Shown here in pieces: positions 52,204 through 61,530 of a stretch of DNA of 64,000 nt. Source of the DNA: Pedobacter kyonggii. Lineage in GTDB: Bacteria; Bacteroidota; Bacteroidia; Sphingobacteriales; Sphingobacteriaceae. The position numbers and the translations under genes were made by a program. The stretch lies in assembly GCF_004310665.1 (NCBI RefSeq), contig NZ_SIXF01000006.1, positions 186,001-250,000 of the forward strand. Reading direction: 5' to 3'. The notes beneath the pieces were generated by a model that was not told the origin of the DNA, searched no databases, and saw nothing but the letters and a program-made list of their open reading frames with translations. Numbering within the stretch: position 1 is the stretch's first letter; every line of letters starts with the position of its first letter.

Positions 52204-52869
52204 ATGTATAATAAAAGTGATATTGAATTAAAGGTAGCGGAATTTTTATTACAGATAAAAGCAATCAAATTACAACCAAACAACCCTTTTACCTGGGCAT
52301 CAGGTTGGAAATCGCCAATTTATTGCGATAACAGAATTACCCTTTCTCACCCTCAGGTTAGAACTTACATCCGTCAGAAACTTGCACAGGCCATTCAGGA
52401 AGAGTTTGGTTCGGTAGATGTTATTGCTGGTGTTGCAACCGCTGGAATCCCTCAAGGTGTTTTAGTAGCTCAAGAACTTGGTTTACCTTTTATCTACGTA
52501 AGAGCAAAGGCTAAAGAACATGGCACTGGAAGTTTAATTGAAGGCGAAGTGGTAGAAGGTCAACGTGTGGTGGTTATCGAAGATTTAATTTCAACCGGAA
52601 AAAGCAGTTTACAAGCTGTTGATGCGTTAAGGGCTGCAGGTTTATCGGTAGCTGGCTTAGCGGCAATTTTCACTTACGGTTTCGAAAAAGCAGATGAAAA
52701 TTTCGCAGCTGCAAAATGTCGTTACTTAACCTTATCAAACTATGGTGCTTTAATCGATTATGCTGCCGAGCACAGCATTATTGCCAAAAGTGATATGGAA
52801 TTATTAGGTAAATGGCGTTTAAACCCTTCAGAATGGGGACAAGGACAAGTTTTGAGTTCGGAGTCTTAA
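52204..52869 (+). CDS. pyrE: Orotate phosphoribosyltransferase
   Basis: A 221-residue pyrimidine-synthesis enzyme that joins orotate to PRPP to give OMP. It has the FTWASGWKSPIYCDNR start motif at about residues 31-46, the GVATAGIPQG loop at 77-87, and the PRPP-binding motif VVVIEDLISTGKSS at about 120-133. Full family length. The neighbouring SRPBCC gene follows after 38 bases. Confidence 0.95.
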   Translation: MYNKSDIELKVAEFLLQIKAIKLQPNNPFTWASGWKSPIYCDNRITLSHPQVRTYIRQKLAQAIQEEFGSVDVIAGVATAGIPQGVLVAQELGLPFIYVRAKAKEHGTGSLIEGEVVEGQRVVVIEDLISTGKSSLQAVDALRAAGLSVAGLAAIFTYGFEKADENFAAAKCRYLTLSNYGALIDYAAEHSIIAKSDMELLGKWRLNPSEWGQGQVLSSES

Positions 52870-52907
52870 GTTTTGAGTAAAAAACAAAAATCTATAAAAA
52901 ATATATA

Positions 52908-53306
52908 ATGACTGTTATTGAAAGCGCAGTGGAGGTGAATAAACCAGTTGCAGAGGTTTATGCATTTCTATCCGATATGAACAATCATCAGCAACTGATG
53001 CCAGAAAATATTTACAACTGGGAATCTACCGAAGATGATGCACGGTTTACCATCCAAAATATGGCAAAATTGGCCATTAAGATTTCGAACCGTATCGAAA
53101 ATCAGGAAATAACAGCAATTCCGAGTGAAAAAGCACCTTTCGATGTAGAGTTAAAGTGGACTGTAGCAGATAACGGAAACGGAACAACTATAGCTAAACA
53201 CATTATCTCAGCTGATCTGAACATGATGATGAAAATGTTGGCATCTGGTCCCCTACAAAAACTGGCCGATCACCAAACGGAAAAACTGAAAGAAATATTG
53301 GGATAA
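52908..53306 (+). CDS. SRPBCC-family ligand-binding protein
   Basis: A 132-residue cytosolic protein with the START-like fold: ESAVEVNKPVAEVYAFLSDMNNHQQLMP at the start and a final long helix (LQKLADHQTEKLKEILG). It lies 38 bases after pyrE and probably shares its transcript, since a terminator follows directly after it. The ligand is unknown. Confidence 0.8.
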   Translation: MTVIESAVEVNKPVAEVYAFLSDMNNHQQLMPENIYNWESTEDDARFTIQNMAKLAIKISNRIENQEITAIPSEKAPFDVELKWTVADNGNGTTIAKHIISADLNMMMKMLASGPLQKLADHQTEKLKEILG

Positions 53307-53322
53307 AAGTGATTGCACAGAT

Positions 53323-53353
53323 AAAAAAGACGAGTTAGACCTCGTCTTTTTTT
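53323..53353 (+). terminator. Terminator of the pyrE transcript
   Basis: A 12-bp stem AAAAAAGACGAG / CTCGTCTTTTTT with a six-base loop, beginning 17 bases after the SRPBCC gene stop. Confidence 0.9.
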
Positions 53354-53428
53354 ATGCGTAAAAATTCTATTGTGTTCTCTTATCAGCACATTATTTTAAT
53401 ACCTTAGTTTTCGAATAACCTTTAAACT

Positions 53429-56104
53429 ATGAACCTCAGATTTCTTCAGGTAACTGCTTTATTTTTTGCCCTTGCTCCTATTTCCAAAACACTTGCTCAA
53501 TCGCTTACCGCCTTAAAAACCGAATATTTAGTTAACCCGATCGGCTTAGATAATCCAAATCCACGTTTTACATGGCAAATGAACGATGCCGGTCAGGGAG
53601 CCAAACAAACAGCCTACCGCGTTCTGGTAGATACCGATTCGGCTTCACTTGTTAAAACCAATACAAAACTTTGGAATACAGGCTGGGTTAAATCAGATGA
53701 TAATCTAGTTATTTATTCGGGCCAGCCACTAAAACCTTTTACTAAATATTTTTGGAGGGTTGATATTGCTGATGGAAACCAAAAGAAATCAAACAAAGTG
53801 TATATCGCCAGCTTTGAAACCGGCATAATGAAAATGGAAAACTGGCAGGGTGCATGGATTTCGGATAGTGAAAATACCAAGCTTAAGCCTGCACCCTATT
53901 TCCGGAATACCTTTGCGACGATTAAAAAAATCAGATCGGCCAGGGCTTACATCGCTGCAGCTGGCTTGTACGAACTCTCCATCAACGGCAAAAAAATTGG
54001 CAACCACCGCATGGACCCGATGTATACCCGTTTTGATAGACGAACGTTATACGTTACCTACGATGTAACCAAGGCCATCAACAAAGGCAAAAATGCTATT
54101 GGCGTACTACTGGGCAATGGTTGGTACAACCACCAATCGACAGCAGTTTGGTATTTCGACCGTGCTCCCTGGCGCAACAGGCCAACTTTTTGTCTTGATG
54201 TACGCATTACTTACGAAGATGGCACAACCGAAACCATTAAATCGAGTAAAGAATGGAAAACAGCTTTAAGCCCGATTATTTTTAATAGTATTTATACAGC
54301 CGAGCATTACGATGCCCGCCTGGAAAAAGCAGGCTGGAACACGCCAGATTTTGACGATACAGATTGGAAAAGTGTAATGTACCGTTCTGCACCATCTAAA
54401 AATATTGTTGCACAGGCCATGCACCCTATCCGTAATGTTGAAGAAATAGCAAGCAAAAGTTTAAGAAAGTTTAATGATACCACTTATCTTTTCGATCTGG
54501 GCAGAAATATTTCGGGCGTAAGCAAAATCACAGTAAGCGGACCTGCCGGAACTGTTATAAAACTGAAACACGGCGAGCGTTTATATACCAACGGACACGT
54601 AGACATCTCCAATATTGATGCCCATTACCGGCCAACTGATAATACTGATCCATTTCAGACCGATATCCTGATTTTAAACGGAAAAGGTGAACAAAGTTTT
54701 ATGCCGCATTTCAATTATAAGGGTTTTCAATATGTAGAAGTGAGTAGCTCCGCTCCCATACAATTGAAAAAAGAAGATCTGGTAGGCTATTTTATGCATA
54801 GTGATGTTCCAGTTGTTGGTGATGTTAAATCTTCAGAGCCGATCATCAATAAAATCTATTACGCCACCAATAATTCTTACTTATCCAATCTTTTTGGTTA
54901 CCCTACAGATTGCCCGCAGAGAGAGAAAAACGGATGGACAGGCGATGCACAGATTGCCATAGAAACAGGTCTTTATGGTTTTGACGGCATTACTATTTAC
55001 GAAAAATGGCTCGCCGATCATCGCGATGAACAACAGCCAAATGGTGTTTTACCTTCAATTATCCCTACCGATGGCTGGGGTTATGAATGGGGCAATGGAC
55101 CCGATTGGACCAGTACAATTGCCATTATTCCATGGAATGTTTACCTGTTTTACGGAGACAAAAAACTACTTGCCGATTGTTACGGAAATATCAGAAAATA
55201 TGTTAACCATATTGACGAAACTTACCCGACAGGTTTAACCACCTGGGGTTTGGGCGACTGGATTCCGGTGAAATCAAAATCTCCCGTAGAGCTTACTTCC
55301 ACCTGTTATTATTATGCTGATGTGGTTATTTTGGCCAAGGCGGCAAAAATTTTAGGTAAAAACGATGATTATGAAAAGTACATGGCGCTGGCTAAAAAAA
55401 TTAAAGATGCTTTTAATGCCAAGTACTTAAATAAAGAAAAAGGGATTTATGCTTCTGGCGTACAAACCGAAATGAGCGTTCCGCTTTATTGGAAAATTGT
55501 TCCGGAAGAATCGATTGCTTTAGTTGCCGAAAATTTGGCTAAACGTGTAGAAGCCGATGGTTTCCACTTGGACGTGGGATTATTGGGCACCAAAGCCATC
55601 TTAAATGCGCTGAGCGAAAATGGCTACAGCGATATAGCTTATAAAGTTGCCGCTCAAAAAACCTATCCAAGCTGGGGCTGGTGGATGGAAAACGGAGCCA
55701 CCACTTTATACGAGAACTGGCCCATTGATGCAAAATCGGATATATCGATGAACCACATTATGTTCGGAGAAATTGGTGCCTGGTTATACAAATCGCCAGG
55801 TGGTATTAAGCCAGATGAAAAACAACCAGGCTTCAAGCATATAATTTTAGATCCGCATATTATGGCAGGGCTTGATAGCTTCGAAGCCAGCCACATCGGT
55901 CCTTATGGGAAAATTACCAGTGCCTGGAAAAGAATTAATAATGGAATCAGGTATGACATTACCATTCCGGCAAATTCTACAGCTACAATTAGCCTACCGC
56001 TTACGCGCGGCATGGATAATTATGTAAATGGTAAAATAAACAACATTGGCAAAATAGATTTAGCAGCCGGTAAATATGTAATTGAGCAAAAAACGAAAAA
56101 TTAA
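53429..56104 (+). CDS. Alpha-L-rhamnosidase, GH78, secreted
   Basis: An 891-residue enzyme with a Sec signal (cut near residue 23, LAQS). The N-terminal part has LKTEYLVNPIGLDNPNPRFTW and a beta domain, then the PAPYFRNTF segment of the Bac_rhamnosid_N region; the (alpha/alpha)6 barrel begins near residue 470, with PTDCPQREKNGWTGDAQIA at about 489-507 and WTSTIAIIPWNVY at about 555-567. The catalytic acids in GH78 are conserved Glu residues in this barrel; REKNGWTGD holds one. It probably removes rhamnose from plant or bacterial glycans. Confidence 0.92.
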   Translation: MNLRFLQVTALFFALAPISKTLAQSLTALKTEYLVNPIGLDNPNPRFTWQMNDAGQGAKQTAYRVLVDTDSASLVKTNTKLWNTGWVKSDDNLVIYSGQPLKPFTKYFWRVDIADGNQKKSNKVYIASFETGIMKMENWQGAWISDSENTKLKPAPYFRNTFATIKKIRSARAYIAAAGLYELSINGKKIGNHRMDPMYTRFDRRTLYVTYDVTKAINKGKNAIGVLLGNGWYNHQSTAVWYFDRAPWRNRPTFCLDVRITYEDGTTETIKSSKEWKTALSPIIFNSIYTAEHYDARLEKAGWNTPDFDDTDWKSVMYRSAPSKNIVAQAMHPIRNVEEIASKSLRKFNDTTYLFDLGRNISGVSKITVSGPAGTVIKLKHGERLYTNGHVDISNIDAHYRPTDNTDPFQTDILILNGKGEQSFMPHFNYKGFQYVEVSSSAPIQLKKEDLVGYFMHSDVPVVGDVKSSEPIINKIYYATNNSYLSNLFGYPTDCPQREKNGWTGDAQIAIETGLYGFDGITIYEKWLADHRDEQQPNGVLPSIIPTDGWGYEWGNGPDWTSTIAIIPWNVYLFYGDKKLLADCYGNIRKYVNHIDETYPTGLTTWGLGDWIPVKSKSPVELTSTCYYYADVVILAKAAKILGKNDDYEKYMALAKKIKDAFNAKYLNKEKGIYASGVQTEMSVPLYWKIVPEESIALVAENLAKRVEADGFHLDVGLLGTKAILNALSENGYSDIAYKVAAQKTYPSWGWWMENGATTLYENWPIDAKSDISMNHIMFGEIGAWLYKSPGGIKPDEKQPGFKHIILDPHIMAGLDSFEASHIGPYGKITSAWKRINNGIRYDITIPANSTATISLPLTRGMDNYVNGKINNIGKIDLAAGKYVIEQKTKN

Positions 56105-56775
56105 TCAAAATCCTGAATGCCGTCATTTCGAGCGAAGTGCAACGAAGTCGAGAAATCTAAAAGATAGATCTCTCCATTCCACTGTGCTTCAGTCGAGATG
56201 ACGAATTTAGTTTAAAACCTGCGAGTTCTAATAAACCTATTTCATACTACTTAGCTGCACTCAGGCGACTTAGGTGGTCAATATTATTTAGAAAAGCAGG
56301 GTTCGGCGCTTTTAGGCTATGAAAGCCCTGCTATCCCTCCAAGTCCTCACTCATTCTTCGCTCCGGGCTTTCCGTTCTATCAGGTTTATAAATAATGGTT
56401 CTGCATTTCGAAGCACTGTTCCAAACCTCGCCAGGTCTTACTTCGGTAAATACCGCGTTAAGGATTGTAAGGGTTCAGTACCGATCCTTCATCGGTACCG
56501 CAGCGAAGCGGAGCCCTGAAAAGCCTGACCCTTTCCCGTATTTCGCGGGATTGGGTAACGCCCAAATCAGTTAAAGCTTATAATCCCATATAAGACTTCG
56601 ATAGTTTAAAGATTCTTCACCGCGTTCAGAATGACAACAACCAATATCACGACAAATTTTCAGCACAAATAACTAATTATCAGCAATTTAGTCATTAAAA
56701 ACAAAATCTTACCGACAAAATTTCCGATTGTAAAATCAAAATTGCTGTGGCATTTGTTTTGACTTAAACGGGAAT
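56105..56775. other. 671-base gap with repeats upstream of clpB
   Basis: Begins with the hairpin at 56121-56203, followed by a patch (56290-56420) that resembles 46100-46180 (AAGTCCTCAC then CGGGCTTTCC) and is probably a repeat of about 100 bases. The last 100 bases are A+T-rich and contain TTTG words but no clear heat-shock element. A 66-codon frame at 56319-56519 was rejected. Confidence 0.5.
56121..56203. repeat. Hairpin element, CGTCATTTCGAG type
   Basis: Arms CGTCATTTCGA and TCGAGATGACG close an 83-base imperfect hairpin; inside lies AGATCTCTCC, shared with 18251-18357. CGTCATTTCGAGCG also occurs at 28205-28218. Confidence 0.65.
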
Positions 56776-59376
56776 ATGAACTTCAACAATTTTACTATAA
56801 AAGCCCAGGAAGCAGTTCAACAGGCTTCTGAAATAGCCCAAGGCAATCAGCAACAGGCTATTGAAACGGCACACCTGCTTAAAGGTTTGCTTACTGTTGA
56901 TGAAAACGTGGTTTCTTATGTTTTAAAGAAACTGAACGTTAACTTAAATTCACTGAATCAAAACTTAGATGCAGAGATTGCAAAGTTCCCGAAAGTGAGC
57001 GGAAGCAATGTCTATCTGTCATCTAATGCCAATAGCGCCCTGCAGAAAGCGCAAACATTTTTAAAAGAGTTTAAAGATGAATTTGTGTCTGTAGAACATT
57101 TATTATTAGGCATCTTAGCCGTTAACGATAGCACTTCGAAATTATTAAAAGAACAGGGCGTTAACGAAAAAGACCTTAAAAAAGCCATTGTAGAATTGCG
57201 TGGGGATAACCGCGTAACCGATCAAAACGCCGAAGCAACTTATCAGGCCTTAAGCAAATATGCAAGAAATTTAAACGAATATGCTGAGAGCGGAAAGCTC
57301 GATCCTGTGATTGGCCGCGATGAAGAAATCCGTCGTGTGATCCAGATTTTATCACGTAGAACCAAGAACAACCCGATTTTAATTGGTGAGCCAGGTGTAG
57401 GTAAAACAGCCATTGCAGAGGGAATTGCTTTTAGGATTATTAAAGGCGATGTACCTGAGAACCTGAAAAGCAAAGTGGTTTATTCCCTTGATATGGGTTC
57501 GCTTATTGCAGGTGCAAAATATAAAGGTGAGTTCGAAGAACGTTTAAAAGCTGTGGTTAAAGAAGTTACCCAGAGCGATGGCGAAATCGTATTGTTTATT
57601 GATGAGATCCATACTTTGGTAGGCGCTGGTGGTGGCGAAGGCGCAATGGATGCGGCGAACATTTTAAAACCTGCCCTCGCCCGTGGAGAATTGCGTGCCA
57701 TTGGTGCAACAACTTTAGATGAATATCAAAAATATTTAGAAAAGGATAAAGCACTAGAACGTCGTTTCCAAAAGGTGATGGTTGAAGAACCTGATACCCA
57801 GGATGCCATTTCGATCCTCCGTGGATTGAAAGAGCGTTACGAAACCCACCATAAGGTAAGGATTAAAGATGAAGCGATTATTGCAGCTGTAGAAATGAGT
57901 CAGCGGTATATTTCAGACCGTTTCTTGCCAGATAAAGCGATCGATTTAATGGACGAGGCTGCATCGAAGTTGCGTATGGAGATGGACAGCGTGCCTGAAA
58001 ATGTGGATGCTTTAGACCGTGAAATCATGCGTTTAGAAATCGAACGCGAAGCCATTAAACGTGAAAAAGACGACAGAAAGGTTAAAGAACTATCAGAAGA
58101 AATTGCAAACCTTTCAGCCGAGCGTGATGAATTTAAAGCCAAATGGCAAGGTGAAAAAGATCTGGTAGATGCGGTAAACAACGAGTTAGAGCAGATTGAG
58201 CACTATAAGTTAGAAGCCGAACAAGCTGAACGTGCAGGCGATTACGGTAAAGTGGCCGAAATCCGTTACGGAAAAATTAAAGAAGCCCAGGATAAAGTTG
58301 AAAAGCTTAAAGCCGATTTGGAAAGCCAGCAAAGCGATAGCCGTATGCTTAAGGAAGAAGTTACAGCCGATGATATTGCAGGCGTAGTTGGCCGCTGGAC
58401 AGGCATTCCGGTAACCAAACTAATTGCCAGCGAGCGCGAAAAATTACTTCATTTAGAAGAAGAATTACACCAGCGTGTGGCTGGGCAGGATGAAGCAATC
58501 GAAGCCATTTCTGATGCGATCCGTCGCTCGCGTGCAGGCTTGCAGGATAAACGCAAACCAATTGGCTCTTTCATCTTTTTAGGTACAACCGGGGTAGGTA
58601 AAACCGAGCTTGCGAAAGCATTGGCAGAATTTTTATTCAATGATGAAAATGCGTTAACACGCATCGATATGAGTGAATATCAGGAACGTCATGCCGTTTC
58701 ACGTTTAATTGGAGCGCCTCCGGGATATGTTGGTTATGATGAAGGCGGACAGTTAACCGAAGCCGTTAGGCGTAAACCTTATTCGGTAGTATTGCTTGAT
58801 GAGATTGAAAAAGCACATCCTGATGTATTTAATATCCTGTTACAGGTATTAGATGATGGACGTTTAACCGATAACAAAGGCAGAACGGTGAATTTTAAAA
58901 ATACCATCATCATCATGACCTCAAACATTGGTGCGCATTTAATTCAGGATAATTTTAAAAATTTAAGCGATGAAAACCGCGAGGAGATAATTGCAAAAAC
59001 CAAAAACGAATTGTTCGAGGTATTAAAACAGACTATTCGCCCGGAGTTTTTGAACAGGATTGACGAGCTGATTATGTTTACACCGTTAAACCGCAGCGAA
59101 ATCAGAAATATTGTAAGCTTGCAGTTTAAACATGTACAGCAAACACTGGCCGAAATGGGTATCGAAATGGAAGCCAGTGATGAAGCTTTAGATTGGTTGG
59201 CACAATTGGGTTACGATCCACAGTTTGGTGCCAGACCATTAAAAAGGGTTATCCAAAAAAGAATCTTAAATGAGTTGTCGAAAGAGATATTGGCGGGTAA
59301 GATAGATAAAGACAGCAAAATTAAACTGGATATGTTCGATCATAATTTTGTGTTCCTGAACCAAAATGCTGATTAA
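56776..59376 (+). CDS. clpB: ATP-dependent chaperone ClpB
   Basis: An 866-residue disaggregase. The N-terminal Clp_N domain (about 1-150) precedes the first AAA module, with Walker A GEPGVGKT at about 200-207 and [10 protein letters not shown] near 277-286. The coiled-coil middle domain is at about 405-530. The second AAA module has Walker A GTTGVGKT at about 604-611 and the [25 protein letters not shown] loop, and the C-terminal [11 protein letters not shown] motif. It unfolds aggregates together with DnaK. Own terminator at 59390-59422. Confidence 0.97.
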   Translation: MNFNNFTIKAQEAVQQASEIAQGNQQQAIETAHLLKGLLTVDENVVSYVLKKLNVNLNSLNQNLDAEIAKFPKVSGSNVYLSSNANSALQKAQTFLKEFKDEFVSVEHLLLGILAVNDSTSKLLKEQGVNEKDLKKAIVELRGDNRVTDQNAEATYQALSKYARNLNEYAESGKLDPVIGRDEEIRRVIQILSRRTKNNPILIGEPGVGKTAIAEGIAFRIIKGDVPENLKSKVVYSLDMGSLIAGAKYKGEFEERLKAVVKEVTQSDGEIVLFIDEIHTLVGAGGGEGAMDAANILKPALARGELRAIGATTLDEYQKYLEKDKALERRFQKVMVEEPDTQDAISILRGLKERYETHHKVRIKDEAIIAAVEMSQRYISDRFLPDKAIDLMDEAASKLRMEMDSVPENVDALDREIMRLEIEREAIKREKDDRKVKELSEEIANLSAERDEFKAKWQGEKDLVDAVNNELEQIEHYKLEAEQAERAGDYGKVAEIRYGKIKEAQDKVEKLKADLESQQSDSRMLKEEVTADDIAGVVGRWTGIPVTKLIASEREKLLHLEEELHQRVAGQDEAIEAISDAIRRSRAGLQDKRKPIGSFIFLGTTGVGKTELAKALAEFLFNDENALTRIDMSEYQERHAVSRLIGAPPGYVGYDEGGQLTEAVRRKPYSVVLLDEIEKAHPDVFNILLQVLDDGRLTDNKGRTVNFKNTIIIMTSNIGAHLIQDNFKNLSDENREEIIAKTKNELFEVLKQTIRPEFLNRIDELIMFTPLNRSEIRNIVSLQFKHVQQTLAEMGIEMEASDEALDWLAQLGYDPQFGARPLKRVIQKRILNELSKEILAGKIDKDSKIKLDMFDHNFVFLNQNAD

Positions 59377-59389
59377 TTCATTCCAGATC

Positions 59390-59422
59390 AAATCCCACAG
59401 ATTAATTTCTGTGGGATTTTTT
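59390..59422 (+). terminator. Terminator after clpB
   Basis: A perfect 11-bp stem AAATCCCACAG / CTGTGGGATTT with an eight-base loop and a T run. Confidence 0.9.
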
Positions 59423-59525
59423 GTTTAAAATGCCCCCTATTAAAAGTAACTAACATGACAGTTCGTTTTCTTGTTTTTTGTTTCAATAATGATTATTATT
59501 GATTACACACAAAAACATAAATAAA

Positions 59526-60179
59526 ATGAAACCTAAATTAATCATCATGGCGCTGTTATGCGCCGTCAGTTGGCATTGCTATGCCCAAACTGAAAAAGGA
59601 ACCGGCTTTGCCGGAATCAGTCTAAGTTTTGGAACTTCAAAACAAAACAACACATCACAAAGCCTAAACACTTTTACCGCTACACCTCGGGGAGGCTACT
59701 TTTTGGCCAATAATTTAGCTATAGGTTTAGAGCTTCCCTTAAATCTTTCCAAACTACGTGGTGAAAGTTATATTTCTTGGGATGAAGAAGATGGAAGATA
59801 TGAAGACCGCTATGGTCCAAAAGAATTTAGCTTCGGCATATCTCCTTTCATACGGAAATATGTGGATGTTAAAAATCGGTTTAAGTTTTTTGCCCAGGCC
59901 AATTTGCTGCTCCAGATTAACACATTCAATAGAATTGACGATGAGGGTTATCTTATCCGTACCGATGCGCGTGCAAAAGGCTTTGGAGCAAGTTTAAGTC
60001 CCGGTTTTGCCTATATGCTTTCTAGCGATTCGAGTATCGACTTTTCGTTTCCCATTTTAAGTTTTTTTCATCAAAATTATTATGCGGAAGAATCGCTGTA
60101 CAACTTTGATAAAAAAAATAACTTGAGGTTGGCACTCGATAACTTTACCCCTACTTTCACAATCAATATTCACTTCTAA
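59526..60179 (+). CDS. Small outer-membrane beta-barrel protein (copy A)
   Basis: A 217-residue protein from ATG 59526; nine codons upstream there is an in-frame ATA at 59499 but the leader pattern favours the ATG. The Sec signal is cut near residue 21 (CYAQ). The mature part has alternating strands with aromatic ends (GFAGISLSFGTSKQ, GYFLANNLAIGLELPLNL, RFKFFAQANLLLQI, FGASLSPGFAYML) typical of eight-stranded OmpX/OmpW-like barrels. The first of three such paralogues here (60840, 63711), with a shared leader. Confidence 0.7.
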   Translation: MKPKLIIMALLCAVSWHCYAQTEKGTGFAGISLSFGTSKQNNTSQSLNTFTATPRGGYFLANNLAIGLELPLNLSKLRGESYISWDEEDGRYEDRYGPKEFSFGISPFIRKYVDVKNRFKFFAQANLLLQINTFNRIDDEGYLIRTDARAKGFGASLSPGFAYMLSSDSSIDFSFPILSFFHQNYYAEESLYNFDKKNNLRLALDNFTPTFTINIHF

Positions 60180-60190
60180 CTTAACATCTC

Positions 60191-60688
60191 ATGAAAAATA
60201 TATTCAGCAAAATTTTAAGCATAACAGGCATAAGCTTGTTAGTTCTTTTAAGCTTTTCCAATCAAGCAAATGCTCAACGCTTTCGTGGCAAAATAGAATA
60301 TTACAGCAGTGTATTCCCTTCTGAGGATGGAAAAATCAAATCTATTAATGGTACAAAAATTGAATATTATAATTCGGTTTTTAAATCGGAAGATGGAAAA
60401 GTAAAAACAATAGGCGATAAAAGAGTGGAATACTATAATAGTGTATTCCCTTCTGAGGATGGAAAAATCAAATCTATTGATGGTATTAAAATCGAATATT
60501 ATAATTCGTTTTTTAAATCGGAAGATGGAAAAATTAAATCAATTGGTAGTATCAAATTTGAGTACAATAACACTGGTTCTCAAAAAAGTGATGGTAAAGT
60601 AAAATCAATCCGTAATGAAAATGATGATTCCGAATCGGAAGACGCATTAGACACCTATTACTTTATTGAAAGACTCAATTGTCAATAA
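60191..60688 (+). CDS. Secreted protein of five 22-residue repeats
   Basis: A 165-residue protein with a Sec signal (cut near residue 29, NANAQ). Residues 35-143 are five tandem repeats of 22 residues of the form [IV]EYYNS-[VF]F-[PK]SEDGK-[IV]KSI-xGxK. Repeats 1 and 3 and 2 and 4 are more alike than neighbours, which shows an earlier doubling of a 44-residue unit. The last repeat is degenerate and is followed by an acidic stretch (NDDSESEDALD). I do not know the family. It lies 11 bases after the outer-membrane protein gene and may act with it. Confidence 0.65.
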   Translation: MKNIFSKILSITGISLLVLLSFSNQANAQRFRGKIEYYSSVFPSEDGKIKSINGTKIEYYNSVFKSEDGKVKTIGDKRVEYYNSVFPSEDGKIKSIDGIKIEYYNSFFKSEDGKIKSIGSIKFEYNNTGSQKSDGKVKSIRNENDDSESEDALDTYYFIERLNCQ

Positions 60689-60710
60689 TTTACAATCTGA
60701 TAAACCATGG

Positions 60711-60745
60711 AATCCGGGCTAATATTTAGACTGGATTTTTTTATT
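60711..60745 (+). terminator. Possible terminator after the repeat protein
   Basis: AATCC and GGATT arms around an imperfect stem with a T run. Weak, but placed correctly between the repeat protein and the next outer-membrane protein gene. Confidence 0.4.
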
Positions 60746-60839
60746 TACTGATCTCCAATGATTTAAGAACAAATCAACTAAATAATTAGTTTTTATGCTT
60801 TTTTTATTTTATTATTGAATACACAAAAACACAAATGAA

Positions 60840-61475
60840 ATGAAAAAACAATTATTAGTTACGGCTATGGCCGTGGGTATCTCCCTATGCGGTTTCGCGC
60901 AAACAAAAGGAACAAACGCTTTAAGCTTTGGCGTTAATTCTAGCACAAACAAGAGTAGCGGAAACAACTACGAAACCAAATCAAAAAACAACTCTTTTAC
61001 ACTGGGTTATGGCTTTTTCTTTAAAGATAATGATAAGATTGGCTTAGACTTAACTTATGGATTAAATAAAAATAGTTCTGGAAATGCCAGTTCTCAGGAG
61101 CAGAAAAGCTATGGTGGAAACTTAAGCTATCAGCACTACTTCCCCCTTGTAAAAACTTTATTCGCTTATGCCGGTGGAAAAGCAGCCTATACTTATAGTA
61201 AGAGCGACAATTTATCTGACAGTAGTTATCCCCAAGTCTCAGGTTATAAATCAAACCAATATGCTATAGGGGCCTATGGTGGTATCACCTGGTTTGTATC
61301 AAAAAGATTCGCCCTAGAAACAAGTTTATTATCAGCAGATATTGTTTACAATAAAACAGAGCAAAATGAGATTAATGCGAATAACTATTTTACAAAAAAT
61401 GAATATACATCATTCAATTTCAGCAGCCAGGGAGTTATCAATAACCTCGGCTTTAAGATCTATATCCTTTTTTAA
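60840..61475 (+). CDS. Small outer-membrane beta-barrel protein (copy B)
   Basis: A 211-residue paralogue of copy A with a Sec signal cut near residue 20 (GFAQ). Strands: LSFGVNSSTNKSS, FTLGYGFFFKDNDKIGLDLTYGL, YGGNLSYQHYFPLVKTLFAYAGGKAAYTY, YAIGAYGGITWF, ending in LGFKIYILF with the aromatic C-terminus needed for barrel insertion. The leader (GAATACACAAAAACACAAATG) resembles that of copy A (GATTACACACAAAAACATAAAT). Confidence 0.75.
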   Translation: MKKQLLVTAMAVGISLCGFAQTKGTNALSFGVNSSTNKSSGNNYETKSKNNSFTLGYGFFFKDNDKIGLDLTYGLNKNSSGNASSQEQKSYGGNLSYQHYFPLVKTLFAYAGGKAAYTYSKSDNLSDSSYPQVSGYKSNQYAIGAYGGITWFVSKRFALETSLLSADIVYNKTEQNEINANNYFTKNEYTSFNFSSQGVINNLGFKIYILF

Positions 61476-61495
61476 CCCCTCAACTTAAAATTTTG

Positions 61496-61530
61496 GCCCA
61501 TCCTTTATAAAAGAGGATGGGCTTTTTTAT
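61496..61530 (+). terminator. Terminator after copy B (convergent)
   Basis: A nine-bp stem GCCCATCCT / AGGATGGGC with a T run. It serves the outer-membrane protein gene and, in the other direction, could serve the MFS gene that ends next to it. Confidence 0.8.

Noticed and set aside
56319-56519. A 66-codon plus-strand frame before clpB
   Set aside because: It is made of repeat sequence that also occurs near 46100-46180, where it is not open in the same way.
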